Source: Rhizorhabdus histidinilytica (GTDB lineage: Bacteria > Pseudomonadota > Alphaproteobacteria > Sphingomonadales > Sphingomonadaceae). From it: 64,000 bases of DNA. The stretch covers positions 124,001-188,000 of the forward strand of contig NZ_FUYM01000001.1 of the NCBI RefSeq assembly GCF_900167915.1, written 5' to 3'. The first letter of the stretch is position 1, and every line of letters begins with the position of its first letter. Both the position numbers and the translations under genes were made by a program. Shown here in pieces: positions 1 through 9,185 of this stretch. Under the pieces are notes generated by a model. It did not search any database, was not told where the DNA came from, and saw only the letters and a program-made list of their open reading frames with translations.

Positions 1-1856
1 GGGGCCTGCACGACCTGATCGAGACGGGGGAGGGCGCCTTCGCCACGAATCTCGGCCCTGGGCGTGACCGCATCTTCCTGCGCGGCGTCGCCGACAGTGC
101 GTTCAATGGGCCGACCCAGTCGACGGTGAGCCTGCTGCTCGACGACGCGCGGGTCAGCTACGCCACCCCCGATCCCGACCTGCGCCTGGTCGACATCGAC
201 CATGTCGAGCTGTTGCGCGGGCCGCAGGGGACGCTTTACGGCACCGGCGCGCTCGGCGGCATCATCCGGATCGTGCCGAACAAGCCCGATCTCGCCGACT
301 GGTCGGGCTTCGCCGCGATCGACGGCGCCACGACCCGGCACGGCGCGGCCGGGGGGTCGATCGAGGGCGGCGTCAACGTCCCGCTGGTGCGTGACCGGCT
401 GGCGATCCGCGCGGTCGGCTATGGCGAACGGATCGGCGGCTGGATCGACGATGCTGGCCGGGGCGAACGCAACGTCAACCGCACGGCGCGCTATGGCGGG
501 CGGCTGGCGCTGCGCTGGCAGGCGACGCCCGACTGGACGGTCGACCTCGGCGGCGCGGTCCAGGGGATCAATTCGGACGACAGCCAATATGCCACGCGTG
601 GGCTGAGCCGATCGACCGCGCTCGCCGAACCCCATGACAATGATTTCGTCGCGCTGACCGCGACGGTCCGGGGCGTGGTCGGCGCGCTCGATTTCGTGTC
701 GGCCAGCGCCTTCGTCCACCATGAGGTGGAGAGCGTGTTCGACGCCGGCGCGGTCGCGGCGGCACGCGGCCTGCCGGCCCCGCTCGGCTTCAGCGACATG
801 CGCCGGCTGCGGCTCGGCACGCAGGAATGGCGGTTCAGCGACCCGACGGCGGCGCGGCCCTGGGTGCTCGGCCTCGCGCTGCTCAAGGCCGACAACATCT
901 ATCTCGGCCGCTTCTTCACTCCGCATGGCGGATCGTTGCAGGACATCTCGCTCCACGACGACGCGATCGAGGCGGCGCTGTTCGGTGAGGCGAGCCAGCC
1001 GCTCGGCGGTGCGCTGACCGCGACGCTCGGCCTGCGCGGCTTCTATTCGAAGGTCGACAACGAGCAGCAGGGACAGACCCGCCGCCGCGCGCGCAAGGCC
1101 GGCCTCACCCCCAGCGCGACGCTGTCCTGGGCGCCGCGCGAGGATGCGCTCGCCTGGTTGCGCTATGCCAGTGCGATCCGGCCGGGCGGGCTCAATCCCG
1201 ACGGCGCGCCCGACCTGGCTGACTTCCGCTCGGACGATCTCAAGAGCCTCGAGCTGGGGTGGCGGCTCAGCCCGTGGCGGTGGCTGCGGCTGAACGGAAC
1301 CTTGTTCGGATTGCGATGGGAAAACATCCAGAGCGACAGCATCGGCGCCGACGGCCTCGTCCGCACGATCAACGCGGGCAAGGCGCGCAACGTCGGGCTC
1401 GAGCTCGGCGGGTCGCTGGACCTTTCGCCATGGTCGGTAGAGGCACATCTCACCCTGCAGCACGCCCGTCTCTATGCCCCGTCGGCGGCGGCCAACGCGG
1501 CGGGGGACGACAACCGGCTGCCGGTGCTGCCAGACCGGGCGGGGCGGGTGAAGATCGGTTATGAGCGCGCGATCGCCGGGCTTCCCGTCGGTGGATTCGT
1601 CGCCGCTCGCTACATGGGCAAGGCGCGGCTGAGCTTCGATCCGGGGCTGGCCCGCTCGATGGGCGGCTACTGGACCGCCGATGCGGGACTTGTCCTCGCG
1701 CCCCAGGACTGGCGGGTAGCGCTCACCGTCTCCAACCTGTTCGACGGCCGGGGCGACAGCTTCGGTTTCGGCAATCCTTTCTCGCTGCGCCAGCTCGACC
1801 AGCATACCCCGGTCCGGCCGCGCACCGTCTCGGTCCGCATCGAACGGAAATTCTGA
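1..1856 (+). CDS. TonB-dependent receptor, 5'-truncated by window edge
   Basis: Outer-membrane TonB-dependent receptor, the C-terminal ~617 residues of the protein. The reading frame is open from base 3, so the GTG at 126 is only an internal codon. Upstream of it the frame encodes plug-domain sequence (GPGRDRIFLRGVADS), followed by the typical plug motif VELLRGPQGTLYGTGALGG. The rest is beta-barrel repeats, including the WLRYASAIRPGGLNPDG region, and the protein ends in RIERKF with the terminal Phe expected for BAM-dependent insertion. These receptors import siderophores, oligosaccharides or aromatic compounds. The substrate cannot be read here, and the signal peptide and TonB box lie outside the window. 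Confidence 0.93.
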   Translation, partial: GLHDLIETGEGAFATNLGPGRDRIFLRGVADSAFNGPTQSTVSLLLDDARVSYATPDPDLRLVDIDHVELLRGPQGTLYGTGALGGIIRIVPNKPDLADWSGFAAIDGATTRHGAAGGSIEGGVNVPLVRDRLAIRAVGYGERIGGWIDDAGRGERNVNRTARYGGRLALRWQATPDWTVDLGGAVQGINSDDSQYATRGLSRSTALAEPHDNDFVALTATVRGVVGALDFVSASAFVHHEVESVFDAGAVAAARGLPAPLGFSDMRRLRLGTQEWRFSDPTAARPWVLGLALLKADNIYLGRFFTPHGGSLQDISLHDDAIEAALFGEASQPLGGALTATLGLRGFYSKVDNEQQGQTRRRARKAGLTPSATLSWAPREDALAWLRYASAIRPGGLNPDGAPDLADFRSDDLKSLELGWRLSPWRWLRLNGTLFGLRWENIQSDSIGADGLVRTINAGKARNVGLELGGSLDLSPWSVEAHLTLQHARLYAPSAAANAAGDDNRLPVLPDRAGRVKIGYERAIAGLPVGGFVAARYMGKARLSFDPGLARSMGGYWTADAGLVLAPQDWRVALTVSNLFDGRGDSFGFGNPFSLRQLDQHTPVRPRTVSVRIERKF

Positions 1857-1919
1857 TCGGCCGGACTGTGGTGGCGGCTCGCTGGCGGCGTCTCACGCCA
1901 AAGCGGGAGCGGAAGGCGC

Positions 1920-3170
1920 ATGGGGACGGGATCGATCGGTCTGGGCAAGGTGGGCGCGGAGGCGTTCGCGCCGCCGGGTGTGGAGGCGCTGCCTGGTCGG
2001 GATGGCAGCGCCCGCCCCGCCGATCGATCGCAGACGCCGCGTATCGCCTTCTTCTTCAATGCCCAGCCGCATCAGCTATTGCACGGCATCACCACCGCCG
2101 AAGAACTGGCGCTGGGCTGGCGGGCGGAGGTCGACATCCTCTCCTCGACCCAGGTCAACCTCGATCTCGCCCGCGCGACGGTCCTGCCCGACAGCCGGCG
2201 GCGGCTGCATTTCGAGCAGGTCGGATCGCCGCTGGTGCGGGCGCTGTCGGCGCGGATGGGACGGATCGTCCCGCCCAAGTTGCTCACGCTGCTGGCGATC
2301 CGGCGCCGGATGAACGGCTATGATGCCATCGCCCTGCCCGAACGCACCTCGATCATGCTGCGCTCGCTGGGCGTCACCCGGCCGCGCTTCATCCATATCG
2401 ATCATGGCGCGGGCGACCGGGCGGCGGGGTTCGATCCGCGCATCGCCCGGTTCGACTACGCGTTGATGGCCGGGGAGAAGCAGCGCCGCCGGATGCTCGT
2501 CGAAGGACTGGTCCGGGAGGAAGCGAGCGCGGTGGTCGGCTATCCCAAATTCGACGCCGCCGACCGGCTGCGCGACCGGAGCTGGTCGCCCTTCGCGATC
2601 GAGCGGCCGATCATCCTCTACAACCCGCATTTCTCGCCGACGCTCGGCTCGTGGCGCGATCACGGCTTCGAGCTGGTCCGGCGGATCGTCGAGGCGGATC
2701 GCTACAATCTGATCATCGCCCCGCATATCCGACTGTGCGACACGCGCGGCGGTCGGGCGGCGGCGGAGGCGGCGTTCGGCCCATTCGCGGCACTGCCCCA
2801 CGTCCATGTGGACTATGGCAGCGGGCGGTCGATCGACATGACCTATACCAGCATGGCCGACATCTATCTCGGCGACGTCAGCAGCCAGGTCTACGAATTC
2901 CTCCGCCGGCCGCGTCCCTGCCTGTTCGTCAACAGCAATGGGCGGACGTGGCAGGGCGATCCCAACCACGACCATTGGCGCTTCGGCCCGGTGATCGACG
3001 GCGCCGCGCGGGTGGTGCCGGCGATCGAGCAGGCGATCGCCACCCATCGCGATTTCGCGGCGGCCCAGGCGGCGGCCTTCCGCGACACTTTCGACCTGCA
3101 CGACGGCGAGCGCCATTCGCGCCGCGCGGCGGCGGCGATCGCCGGCTTCCTGGGCCTGGAAACGAGCTAG
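1920..3170 (+). CDS. GT-B type transferase resembling CDP-glycerol glycerophosphotransferases
   Basis: A 416-residue soluble protein. The N-terminal ~40 residues are low complexity, then RIAFFFNAQPHQLLHG opens a Rossmann-like domain. The C-terminal half carries HIDHGAGDRAAG, IILYNPHFSPTLGSW, LIIAPHIR and DIYLGDVSSQVYEFL, the last resembling the DxSS..F nucleotide-sugar/CDP-binding motif of TagB/TagF-like CDP-glycerol transferases. The ATG at 1920 has GGAAGG just upstream. By analogy it would transfer a polyol-phosphate or sugar to a surface glycan, but the acceptor is unknown. It stands alone between a TonB receptor and a convergent kinase gene, whose stop is only 4 bases away. The family assignment is by motif only. 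Confidence 0.6.
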   Translation: MGTGSIGLGKVGAEAFAPPGVEALPGRDGSARPADRSQTPRIAFFFNAQPHQLLHGITTAEELALGWRAEVDILSSTQVNLDLARATVLPDSRRRLHFEQVGSPLVRALSARMGRIVPPKLLTLLAIRRRMNGYDAIALPERTSIMLRSLGVTRPRFIHIDHGAGDRAAGFDPRIARFDYALMAGEKQRRRMLVEGLVREEASAVVGYPKFDAADRLRDRSWSPFAIERPIILYNPHFSPTLGSWRDHGFELVRRIVEADRYNLIIAPHIRLCDTRGGRAAAEAAFGPFAALPHVHVDYGSGRSIDMTYTSMADIYLGDVSSQVYEFLRRPRPCLFVNSNGRTWQGDPNHDHWRFGPVIDGAARVVPAIEQAIATHRDFAAAQAAAFRDTFDLHDGERHSRRAAAAIAGFLGLETS

Positions 3171-3173
3171 GGA

Positions 3174-5438
3174 CTATTCGTCGGCATAGGGATCGACGTC
3201 GCTCTTGCGCAGCGTGATCGTGAAGGTCGTGCCCTTGCCGGGCGCGCTGGTGCAGTCGATCGTGCCGCCATGGCGGGCGACCACGGTGCGGACGAAGGTG
3301 AGTCCCAGGCCGACGCCCTCACGCGGCCCCTGCCGGAAGCGGGCGAAGAGGTTGGCGAGCTGATCCTCGTCCATGCCGACGCCTTCGTCGGCCACCGCGA
3401 CGCGGATCAGCCCCTCGGCTTCGCTCACCGAACAGCGGATGCGCATGCCCGGATCGCTATATTTGATCGCGTTGCTGATCAGGTTGAGGATCGCGCGGGT
3501 GAGGAGCTGGCGATCCCCGTCGACAAGGTGCGGATCGTCGGTCCCCTCGACCGCCACCCTGATGGAGCGCGCCTTCGCCACCGGCCAGAGCGCGTCGGCG
3601 GCGTCGATCGTGAGGTCGTTCATGTCGAGCGGCTCGCGGTCCATAGGCTTGGCCTCGGCGCGGGCGAGCTGGACGAAGTCTTCGGCCAGGTCGAGCGTAC
3701 GGTTGGCGAGGCCCTCGATCCGCGCGGCCATCGCCTTGGGGACGCCGGTCTCGGGTCCGCGCAGCAGCGCCAGGATCGCTGACTGCGGCGCGCGCATGTC
3801 GTGGCTGAGCAGTTGCAGCGCCTCCTCGCGATGGCGCTCCGCCTGCTTGAGCGCGGTGACGTCGACGATCCGGATGATCCAGCCGACCTGCGCATTGGCG
3901 GCGTCGCGCTGCGCGACATAGCGGATGTCGAAGCTGCCGCCGTCCTCGGTCGCGGTCTCGGTGCCGCCGCGTACCGGCGCGTCCGCCGCGAAGGGGGAGA
4001 AGCCGGTGCCGTCGGACGCACGGAACCGGTCGAGCAGGATGCGCAGGTCGGCGCCGACCTCGCTCGGCGCGCCGAGCCGGCGGGCGAGGCGGCGGCCCTC
4101 GGCATTGGTCAGGGCCAGCCGGCCATCGAGCCCGGTAACGAACAGCGCGTCGGGCAGCCGCCCGATCGCGTCCGACAGGAAGCGGCGAAGGTCGCGCAGC
4201 CGGTCGATCGCCTGGCCGAGCAGCCCCGCCTGCAGCGTCACCTCGCGGACGCTCAGCACCCGGTGGCGGCGCGGAAAGGCGTCGTTCTCGGCGTCGAGCT
4301 GGCGCAGCTCGCCGGTCATGTAGCTGCTGATCGCCTGCAACCGCCGCCAGCCCCAGAGCGGATAGACGAACAGCAACCCGATCAGCGCCGCGGACGGCGG
4401 CAGCCAGACATGGCCGAAGCGGAACAGCAGGAAGCTGAACAACGGCAGGGCAACGATCAGGATCAAGGCGAGATTGGCGTTGGCACGCGGCGATAGCCGC
4501 AGGAAACCCACCAGCATCGTCCACAACGCGCATAGCGCCAGCCACAATGTCCACGCCCGAGGAGCGGGGGTGATCGCTTCGCCCCGCAGCAGCGCGTCGA
4601 GGAGCTGCGCCTGGATCTCCACCCCCGCCATCTGGCCGGTCACTCCCGAGGTCGGCGTGGGATAGCTGTCGCCCATGCCGTCGGCGGTGGCACCGATCAA
4701 CACATGGCGATCCCTGATGAACTCGGCCGGGACGCGCCCGGCGAGCAGGTCGACGAAGGATATGGAGCTGACATGGCCGGCGGCCCCTCCATAGGGGATC
4801 AGCACCGGGCGCGCCTGCCACAGGCCGTGCCGTGCCCGCGCCGCGGAGCCGTCGGGCTTGAGCCCCGCCATCAGCGCCGAAAGCTGGAGCCAGGACCGGC
4901 CGCCGCCGCCCTCCTCCAGATAGGCGGTGCGGATCACCCGGTCGTCCTCGAAATGCAGGTTGACCTGGGCGATGCCGGCGGCGGCGTCCTTCAGCGGACC
5001 TGCGGGCAGCGCGATGTCGTAGGGCGCGCCATCGGTGCCCGGCACGTCGATCACCATCGGCAGATAGGTCGGCGTGCGGCGCACCGCCGCGGCGAGCAGG
5101 TCGTCGTCGGCGCTCGGTTCGACGAACAGCACGTCATAGCCGATCGCACGGGGCCGCGCTTCGGCGAGCCGGTCGAGCGCCTGGGCATGGATCGCGCGGG
5201 GCCAGGGCCAGCGCCCGATCGCCTGGAGGCTGCGATTGTCGATCGCGACGATCAATATGTCATCGGGTGGCGGCCGGCCCGAGGCGGTCAGGAGATTGTC
5301 GTAGACGATATGGTCGAGCCGCTCGGTCAACCGGCCCGTCACCAGCGCGAAGATCAGCAGCGTCGCGACGATCGCGACCGCGAGCCACTCAGCGTAGAGA
5401 CGTGCGGGCGGCGATGGCGAGCGGCTGGACAGTGCCAT
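3174..5438 (-). CDS. CHASE2-domain hybrid-less sensor histidine kinase
   Basis: A 754-residue membrane sensor kinase. One TM helix (about residues 17-36) is followed by a periplasmic CHASE2 domain (about 40-295: DDILIVAIDNRSLQAIGRWPWPR, IGYDVLFVEPS, VLIGATADGMGD), then three closely spaced TM helices (about 297-370). The cytoplasmic part has a PAS-like segment (LPDALFVTGLDGRLALTNAEG), a HisKA H-box (LLSHDMRAPQ, phospho-acceptor about His546) and an HATPase domain with the N box NLISNAIKYSD and the G boxes DEGVGMD and VGLGLTFV. The ATG at 5438 overlaps the end of the upstream LysM-FecR gene by 50 bp. It is the last gene of a regulator-FecR-kinase operon and is the likely partner of the OmpR-type regulator. 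Confidence 0.93.
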   Translation of the reverse strand: MALSSRSPSPPARLYAEWLAVAIVATLLIFALVTGRLTERLDHIVYDNLLTASGRPPPDDILIVAIDNRSLQAIGRWPWPRAIHAQALDRLAEARPRAIGYDVLFVEPSADDDLLAAAVRRTPTYLPMVIDVPGTDGAPYDIALPAGPLKDAAAGIAQVNLHFEDDRVIRTAYLEEGGGGRSWLQLSALMAGLKPDGSAARARHGLWQARPVLIPYGGAAGHVSSISFVDLLAGRVPAEFIRDRHVLIGATADGMGDSYPTPTSGVTGQMAGVEIQAQLLDALLRGEAITPAPRAWTLWLALCALWTMLVGFLRLSPRANANLALILIVALPLFSFLLFRFGHVWLPPSAALIGLLFVYPLWGWRRLQAISSYMTGELRQLDAENDAFPRRHRVLSVREVTLQAGLLGQAIDRLRDLRRFLSDAIGRLPDALFVTGLDGRLALTNAEGRRLARRLGAPSEVGADLRILLDRFRASDGTGFSPFAADAPVRGGTETATEDGGSFDIRYVAQRDAANAQVGWIIRIVDVTALKQAERHREEALQLLSHDMRAPQSAILALLRGPETGVPKAMAARIEGLANRTLDLAEDFVQLARAEAKPMDREPLDMNDLTIDAADALWPVAKARSIRVAVEGTDDPHLVDGDRQLLTRAILNLISNAIKYSDPGMRIRCSVSEAEGLIRVAVADEGVGMDEDQLANLFARFRQGPREGVGLGLTFVRTVVARHGGTIDCTSAPGKGTTFTITLRKSDVDPYADE

Positions 5439-6567
5439 GGCCGGTCAGGCGTATCGGAAGCGGCCGGGGCTCGGCCCACAGGCGGAAGGGCGGGGGCGCC
5501 GCCCCGGTCGCGTCGGCGCTCGGTTCGGAAGCGGCCGGGGGTGATGCGCGGCGCACGCCGGGCGCGTAGATTCCCGGCAGCCCTTCGAGCCCCGAAATGG
5601 CGACCGCCGTCAGCCGGACGAAGAAGGTCGCATTGGGCGGCAGCGCGAAGCTGATGCTGGACTCCTCGGTCTGCGCTTCCTCGATGATGTGGAGGAAGGC
5701 GACGTCGGTCGCCAGCTCGACCCGATAGGCCTTCGCCCCCTCCATGCGCTCGACGACGATGCTCACGCCGGTGGCGGTCTTTTCGAGCTGGATCAGCTTG
5801 GGCGGGGGCAGTAGCGCGACCGGCGGCTCGGTGCCGGCGGGGGTGCTGATCGCGCCATAGCCCTTGGGCACGGCGACTTCCGCCGGGGCGGGGCCGGCGG
5901 CGACGCCGACCGTGCCGGCGACGACCTCGGTCAGCGCCCGCTCGCCGCTGTCGTCGACAGCGACCCGGAACTCGGTGCCGCGCACGGCGGCGACCGACAG
6001 CGGGGTCGTCACGCGGAAATTGCTCGCCGGATCCTTCATCGGGATCACGCTCGACCGCGAGCGGCCGGTTTCGAGCCGGAAATTGCGATCGAGCCCGTCG
6101 GTCAGCAGGATGCGGCGGAGCTTGTCGACATGGATGCGGCTCTGCGAAGGCAGCGCGATCGTGCTGCCGTCGGGCATGGCGATGGCGATCGAGGCATTGG
6201 CGCCGGTCTCGACCCGCATCCCCTGGCGCACCTCGCTGCCGAGCGCGGCCTGCCGTCCGTCGATCGTCGCGCTGCCCCGGAAGGAGACGACCTTGCCGGT
6301 CACCGGCTCGGTGCGCAGCAACCGGTCGGGGATCAGCAGGATCGATCCGATCGGCATGCGATAGGGATCGGCGACCTTGTTGAGCCGCTGGATCTCCCGA
6401 TAATCGCCGCCGACCAGGAAATCCCTGGCGAGCGCCGACAGCGTGTCGTTCGGCCGCACCGTATAGCGGAGCATAGGCTCCGCCGCTGGTTGCGCGGCCA
6501 GCGGCGCCGCGGCCAGCAGGGCCGCGACGGGAAGGAGGAACCAGGATCGCCCCACCTGCGCCGGCAT
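5389..6567 (-). CDS. LysM and FecR domain periplasmic protein
   Basis: A 392-residue exported protein. The real start is the ATG at 6567, which overlaps the regulator stop codon as ATGA; the open frame continues upstream but that part is shadow coding. A signal peptide ends near AAPLAAQ. A LysM domain follows (about residues 35-85, YTVRPNDTLSALARDFL...LLIP), then a FecR domain (about 95-230; QGMRVETGANASIAIAMPDG, LSVAAVRGTEFRVAV), then a C-terminal part with a beta-sandwich look (AKAYRVELATDVAFLHI). LysM domains bind peptidoglycan. Together with the CHASE2 kinase this suggests a cell-wall-anchored signal input. This is a common pairing around CHASE2 proteins, and the direct interaction is inference. 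Confidence 0.9.
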   Translation of the reverse strand: MPAQVGRSWFLLPVAALLAAAPLAAQPAAEPMLRYTVRPNDTLSALARDFLVGGDYREIQRLNKVADPYRMPIGSILLIPDRLLRTEPVTGKVVSFRGSATIDGRQAALGSEVRQGMRVETGANASIAIAMPDGSTIALPSQSRIHVDKLRRILLTDGLDRNFRLETGRSRSSVIPMKDPASNFRVTTPLSVAAVRGTEFRVAVDDSGERALTEVVAGTVGVAAGPAPAEVAVPKGYGAISTPAGTEPPVALLPPPKLIQLEKTATGVSIVVERMEGAKAYRVELATDVAFLHIIEEAQTEESSISFALPPNATFFVRLTAVAISGLEGLPGIYAPGVRRASPPAASEPSADATGAAPPPFRLWAEPRPLPIRLTGHGTVQPLAIAARTSLR

Positions 6568-7316
6568 CAACTGTCTTCGGCTTCCAGCGCCTCGAGCCGG
6601 TAGCCGTAGCTGTAGACCGGGATCAGGCGGAAGCCGCGCTCGGGCCGCAGCCCCAGCTTGGCGCGGATGCGCGAGATGTGCGCGTCGAGCGTCCGGGTCG
6701 GCAGGTCGGGGTTCCGGCCCCAGACGATCTCCAGCAGGTAGGAGCGCGACAGCGGGCGGTGCATGTTGCGGAACAGCGTCGCCGCCAGCTCGAACTCCTT
6801 GGCGGTCAGGGTGACGTTCTCGCCGTCTACCGACACCATCTGCCGCGCCGGATGCAGCGTGAAGGGGCCGTAGGATTCGTTCGCCCCGATCGCCTCGCGC
6901 GGGCCGGTGCGGCGGTGGATCGCGTTGATCCGGGCGAGCAGCACCGACGGCTGGACCGGCTTGATGACGTAATCGTCGGCGCCGGCATCGAGCCCAGCGA
7001 CGATGTCCTCGTCGCTGTTGCGGTTGGTCAGCAGCAGCGAGGGGACCGGCTTGTCCATATTTTCCCGCATCCACTGGATGATCTCGACCCCGCTCTTGTC
7101 GGGCATGTTCCAGTCGAGAATCACCAGGTCGAACGTGTCCTGCCGCAGCCGGGAGATCAGCGTCCGCGCATTGGGGAAGTCGTAGCAGTAATGGCCGGCT
7201 TCGATCAGCGTCTGGGTGACGAAGGCCAGCATGGCCGCCTCGTCGTCGAGGACCGCGATACGCATGCTATCGCCCGATGGTTTCGCGGTCGGATCGGTGG
7301 CCATACCCCCGACCAT
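6567..7316 (-). CDS. OmpR-family response regulator
   Basis: Two-component response regulator. The receiver domain begins MRIAVLDDEAAM and carries the phospho-acceptor Asp in VILDWNMPDKSG, a Thr/Ser switch in LLLTNRNS and the conserved Lys in YVIKPVQPS. The C-terminal winged helix shows LTAKEFELAATLFRN and RTLDAHISRIRAKLG, ending in YGYRLE. The start is uncertain: ATGs at 7316, 7304 and 7265 and a TTG at 7340 are in frame. 7265 begins exactly at the receiver domain, and none has a strong ribosome-binding site. It is the first gene of a three-gene operon with the LysM-FecR protein (ATGA overlap) and the CHASE2 kinase. Confidence 0.92.
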   Translation of the reverse strand: MVGGMATDPTAKPSGDSMRIAVLDDEAAMLAFVTQTLIEAGHYCYDFPNARTLISRLRQDTFDLVILDWNMPDKSGVEIIQWMRENMDKPVPSLLLTNRNSDEDIVAGLDAGADDYVIKPVQPSVLLARINAIHRRTGPREAIGANESYGPFTLHPARQMVSVDGENVTLTAKEFELAATLFRNMHRPLSRSYLLEIVWGRNPDLPTRTLDAHISRIRAKLGLRPERGFRLIPVYSYGYRLEALEAEDS

Positions 7317-7445
7317 GCCCGTGGCCACGTTCGATGCCAAGTGCGGATAGGGCCGTTGCGCCCATGATTTGCTCCCTCCCTTTGCCCTGTGGATGGCAGA
7401 CCGTTTAGCCCCAGAGTGCCGGGTGCGAATGTGAGCAACTGCAAA

Positions 7446-7463
7446 GTTACAATTGTTTACAAC
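7446..7463. promoter_or_regulatory. Direct repeat TTACAA with 10-bp period upstream of the OmpR-type regulator
   Basis: GTTACAATTGTTTACAAC contains TTACAA at 7447-7452 and again at 7457-7462, exactly one helical turn apart. OmpR/PhoB-type regulators bind tandem half-sites with this spacing. It lies about 130 bp upstream of the regulator gene, so autoregulation is plausible, but no binding data exist. Confidence 0.35.
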
Positions 7464-7663
7464 AGGATCGGGGCGGTCGGACCCTATTGTCGGAGCCGGT
7501 GGTGCCGGGCCTTTCGATGATCGGGGGTGTCGGACGGGAGGGTTGCTCCCCCGCCGTCCGGCCGGTCTGTCTTTGCCCTGTCAGGCCATTAGGATCATGG
7601 GTTCCGGCATCACCAACCGTCCCCCGGCGCGAATCGCGATCGAGCCACAGTGTCTGTCCCCGT

Positions 7664-7691
7664 CGTCATTCCCGTGAAGGCGGGAATGACG
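7664..7691. repeat. Palindromic intergenic repeat (CGTCATTCCCG family)
   Basis: Perfect 11-bp inverted repeat CGTCATTCCCG / CGGGAATGACG with a 6-base loop, placed between the 3' end of the DUF445 gene and the upstream region. Related elements with the core ATCCCGG...CCGGGAT occur at 9077-9096 and 22834-22853. It could act as a bidirectional terminator or REP-like element. Confidence 0.8.
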
Positions 7692-7732
7692 GACGGATGG
7701 GAGCGGCGCGCTTCGATCACATCCTAAGGATG

Positions 7733-9004
7733 TCAGATGAACTGGCCGATCGCGTGCAGGCCGATGCCGATCAGGCCGCCGACCAGGGTGCCGTTGACCC
7801 GGATATATTGCAGGTCGCGGCCGACCGCATTCTCGAGCTGATGGGTGACGGTGCGGGCGTCCCAGCCGCGGATCGTCTCCGACACCAGCTTGACGATGCC
7901 GTCGCCATAGTCTGCCACCAGCCCGACCGTCATCCGCCGCGCGAAGCGGTTGAAGGTCGCACGCAGGCGAGGATCGCTCTGGAGGGTGGCGCCGAGCTGC
8001 TTGAGCGCCTCGCCGACCTGCCCGCCGAGCGCGGCGTTGGGATCGCGTGCCGCATCGATAAGCCGCAGGCGTGCGCCTTGCCACAGCGTGTCGAGCCAGG
8101 CGGCGACGGCTGGGCTGTCGATCAGGTCACCCTTGATCTGGGCGACCTTCGCCCGCGTCGCGGGATCGTGCTGGAGCTTATGGGCGAGGTCCTCCATCCC
8201 CTCCTGCGCCTTGAGCCGCAGCGGGTGGTGCGGATCGGTCGCCATGTCATCGAGCAGCTTGTGGAGCCCCTCGACGATCGCGGTCGACAATTTCTCGTCG
8301 AGGCCGGTCCAGCGCATGAACTTGCCGGTCCGCGCCTGGACCATCTCGTGGATCATCCCCTCATTATGGAGGAGGATGCGGCTGGCCCAGCCGATCAATC
8401 CGTCGAGCATCTCGGCATGGCGATTCTCGACGATCGCCGCGTCGAGGGTCCGGCCGAGCAGGGGAGCAAGGTCGAACCCGCGCAGCCGGCTGGCGAGCGC
8501 GCCCTTCACCATCGCGCCGAAGCGATCGTCGCCGAGCGATTCCAGGATGGTGGCGAGCGCGCGGCCGATGCCGGCGCGGGTGCGGCCGCCCTGCGGCGGA
8601 TGGGCGAGCAGCCGGCCGAGCGCGCCGGCCGCGTCGACGCGGTACATGCGGCGTGCGACCACCGACGCGGTCAGGAAGTTGACGCGCAGGAAGGCGGCCA
8701 AGCTGTCGCCGATCCGATCCTTGTTGCGCGGGATGATCGCGGTGTGCGGGATCGGCAGGCCGAGGGGATGACGGAACAGGGCGGTGACCGCGAACCAATC
8801 GGCCAGCCCGCCGACCATCGCCGCCTCGGCGAAGGCGCGCAGATAGCCCCAGCCCACCGCCGCGCCCGGCGCTTCGTGCGAGCGGGCGAGCAGGTAGAGC
8901 CCCGCCATGATGACGAGCAGCCCCGAGGCGACGACGCGCATCCCGCGCACTCCGCCCTGGGCGGGATTGAAGCGGTCGAGACCGATGGCCTGGAACAGGT
9001 TCAT
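7733..9004 (-). CDS. DUF445 domain-containing membrane protein
   Basis: A 423-residue protein of the DUF445 family (YjiN-like). An N-terminal TM helix (VVASGLLVIMAGLYLLA, about residues 24-40) is followed by the family signature GGLADWFAVTALFRHPLGLPI and IIPRNKDRIGDSLAAFL. A long helical domain follows, and the protein ends with a hydrophobic tail (LVGGLIGIGLHAIGQFI). The length fits the family. Members are inner-membrane proteins of unknown biochemical role. The ATG at 9004 opens MNLFQAIGLDRF. It is separated from the RND transporter gene by 181 bp that contain a palindromic repeat, so it is probably monocistronic. Confidence 0.9.
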   Translation of the reverse strand: MNLFQAIGLDRFNPAQGGVRGMRVVASGLLVIMAGLYLLARSHEAPGAAVGWGYLRAFAEAAMVGGLADWFAVTALFRHPLGLPIPHTAIIPRNKDRIGDSLAAFLRVNFLTASVVARRMYRVDAAGALGRLLAHPPQGGRTRAGIGRALATILESLGDDRFGAMVKGALASRLRGFDLAPLLGRTLDAAIVENRHAEMLDGLIGWASRILLHNEGMIHEMVQARTGKFMRWTGLDEKLSTAIVEGLHKLLDDMATDPHHPLRLKAQEGMEDLAHKLQHDPATRAKVAQIKGDLIDSPAVAAWLDTLWQGARLRLIDAARDPNAALGGQVGEALKQLGATLQSDPRLRATFNRFARRMTVGLVADYGDGIVKLVSETIRGWDARTVTHQLENAVGRDLQYIRVNGTLVGGLIGIGLHAIGQFI

Positions 9005-9076
9005 GCCTTCACAATGGACAGCCGGGCGGAATGTTCAACCGAAACGAACGGCGGTGTTGCCCAGCTTCCCTCCGCC

Positions 9077-9096
9077 ATCCCGGCGAAAGCCGGAAT
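9077..9096. repeat. Short palindromic repeat (ATCCCGGC...GCCGGAAT)
   Basis: ATCCCGGC and GCCGGAAT form a stem with one mismatch around a GAAA loop, between the RND gene end (9186) and the DUF445 start (9004). It belongs to the same family as the repeat at 22834-22853. Confidence 0.65.
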
Positions 9097-9185
9097 CTCG
9101 CCGCCTTCGTGCGACGGACGCGGGAGATCCCAGCTGTCGCCGGAAGGACGAGTGGGGTGGACCGACGGTCCGAAGCGGGAGGGAA

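Larger units (their letters stand above)
7341..7732. other. 392-bp intergenic region between the regulator operon and DUF445
   Basis: No convincing coding sequence. It holds the TTACAA direct repeat near the regulator promoter (7446-7463) and a palindromic repeat near the end of the DUF445 gene (7664-7691). The remaining sequence shows no feature I can name. Short open frames here have no ribosome-binding site and no recognisable product. Confidence 0.6.

Noticed and set aside
2076-3116. 346-residue minus-strand open frame opposite the GT-B gene
   Set aside because: Composition typical of antisense frames and no recognisable fold; the plus strand has real motifs.
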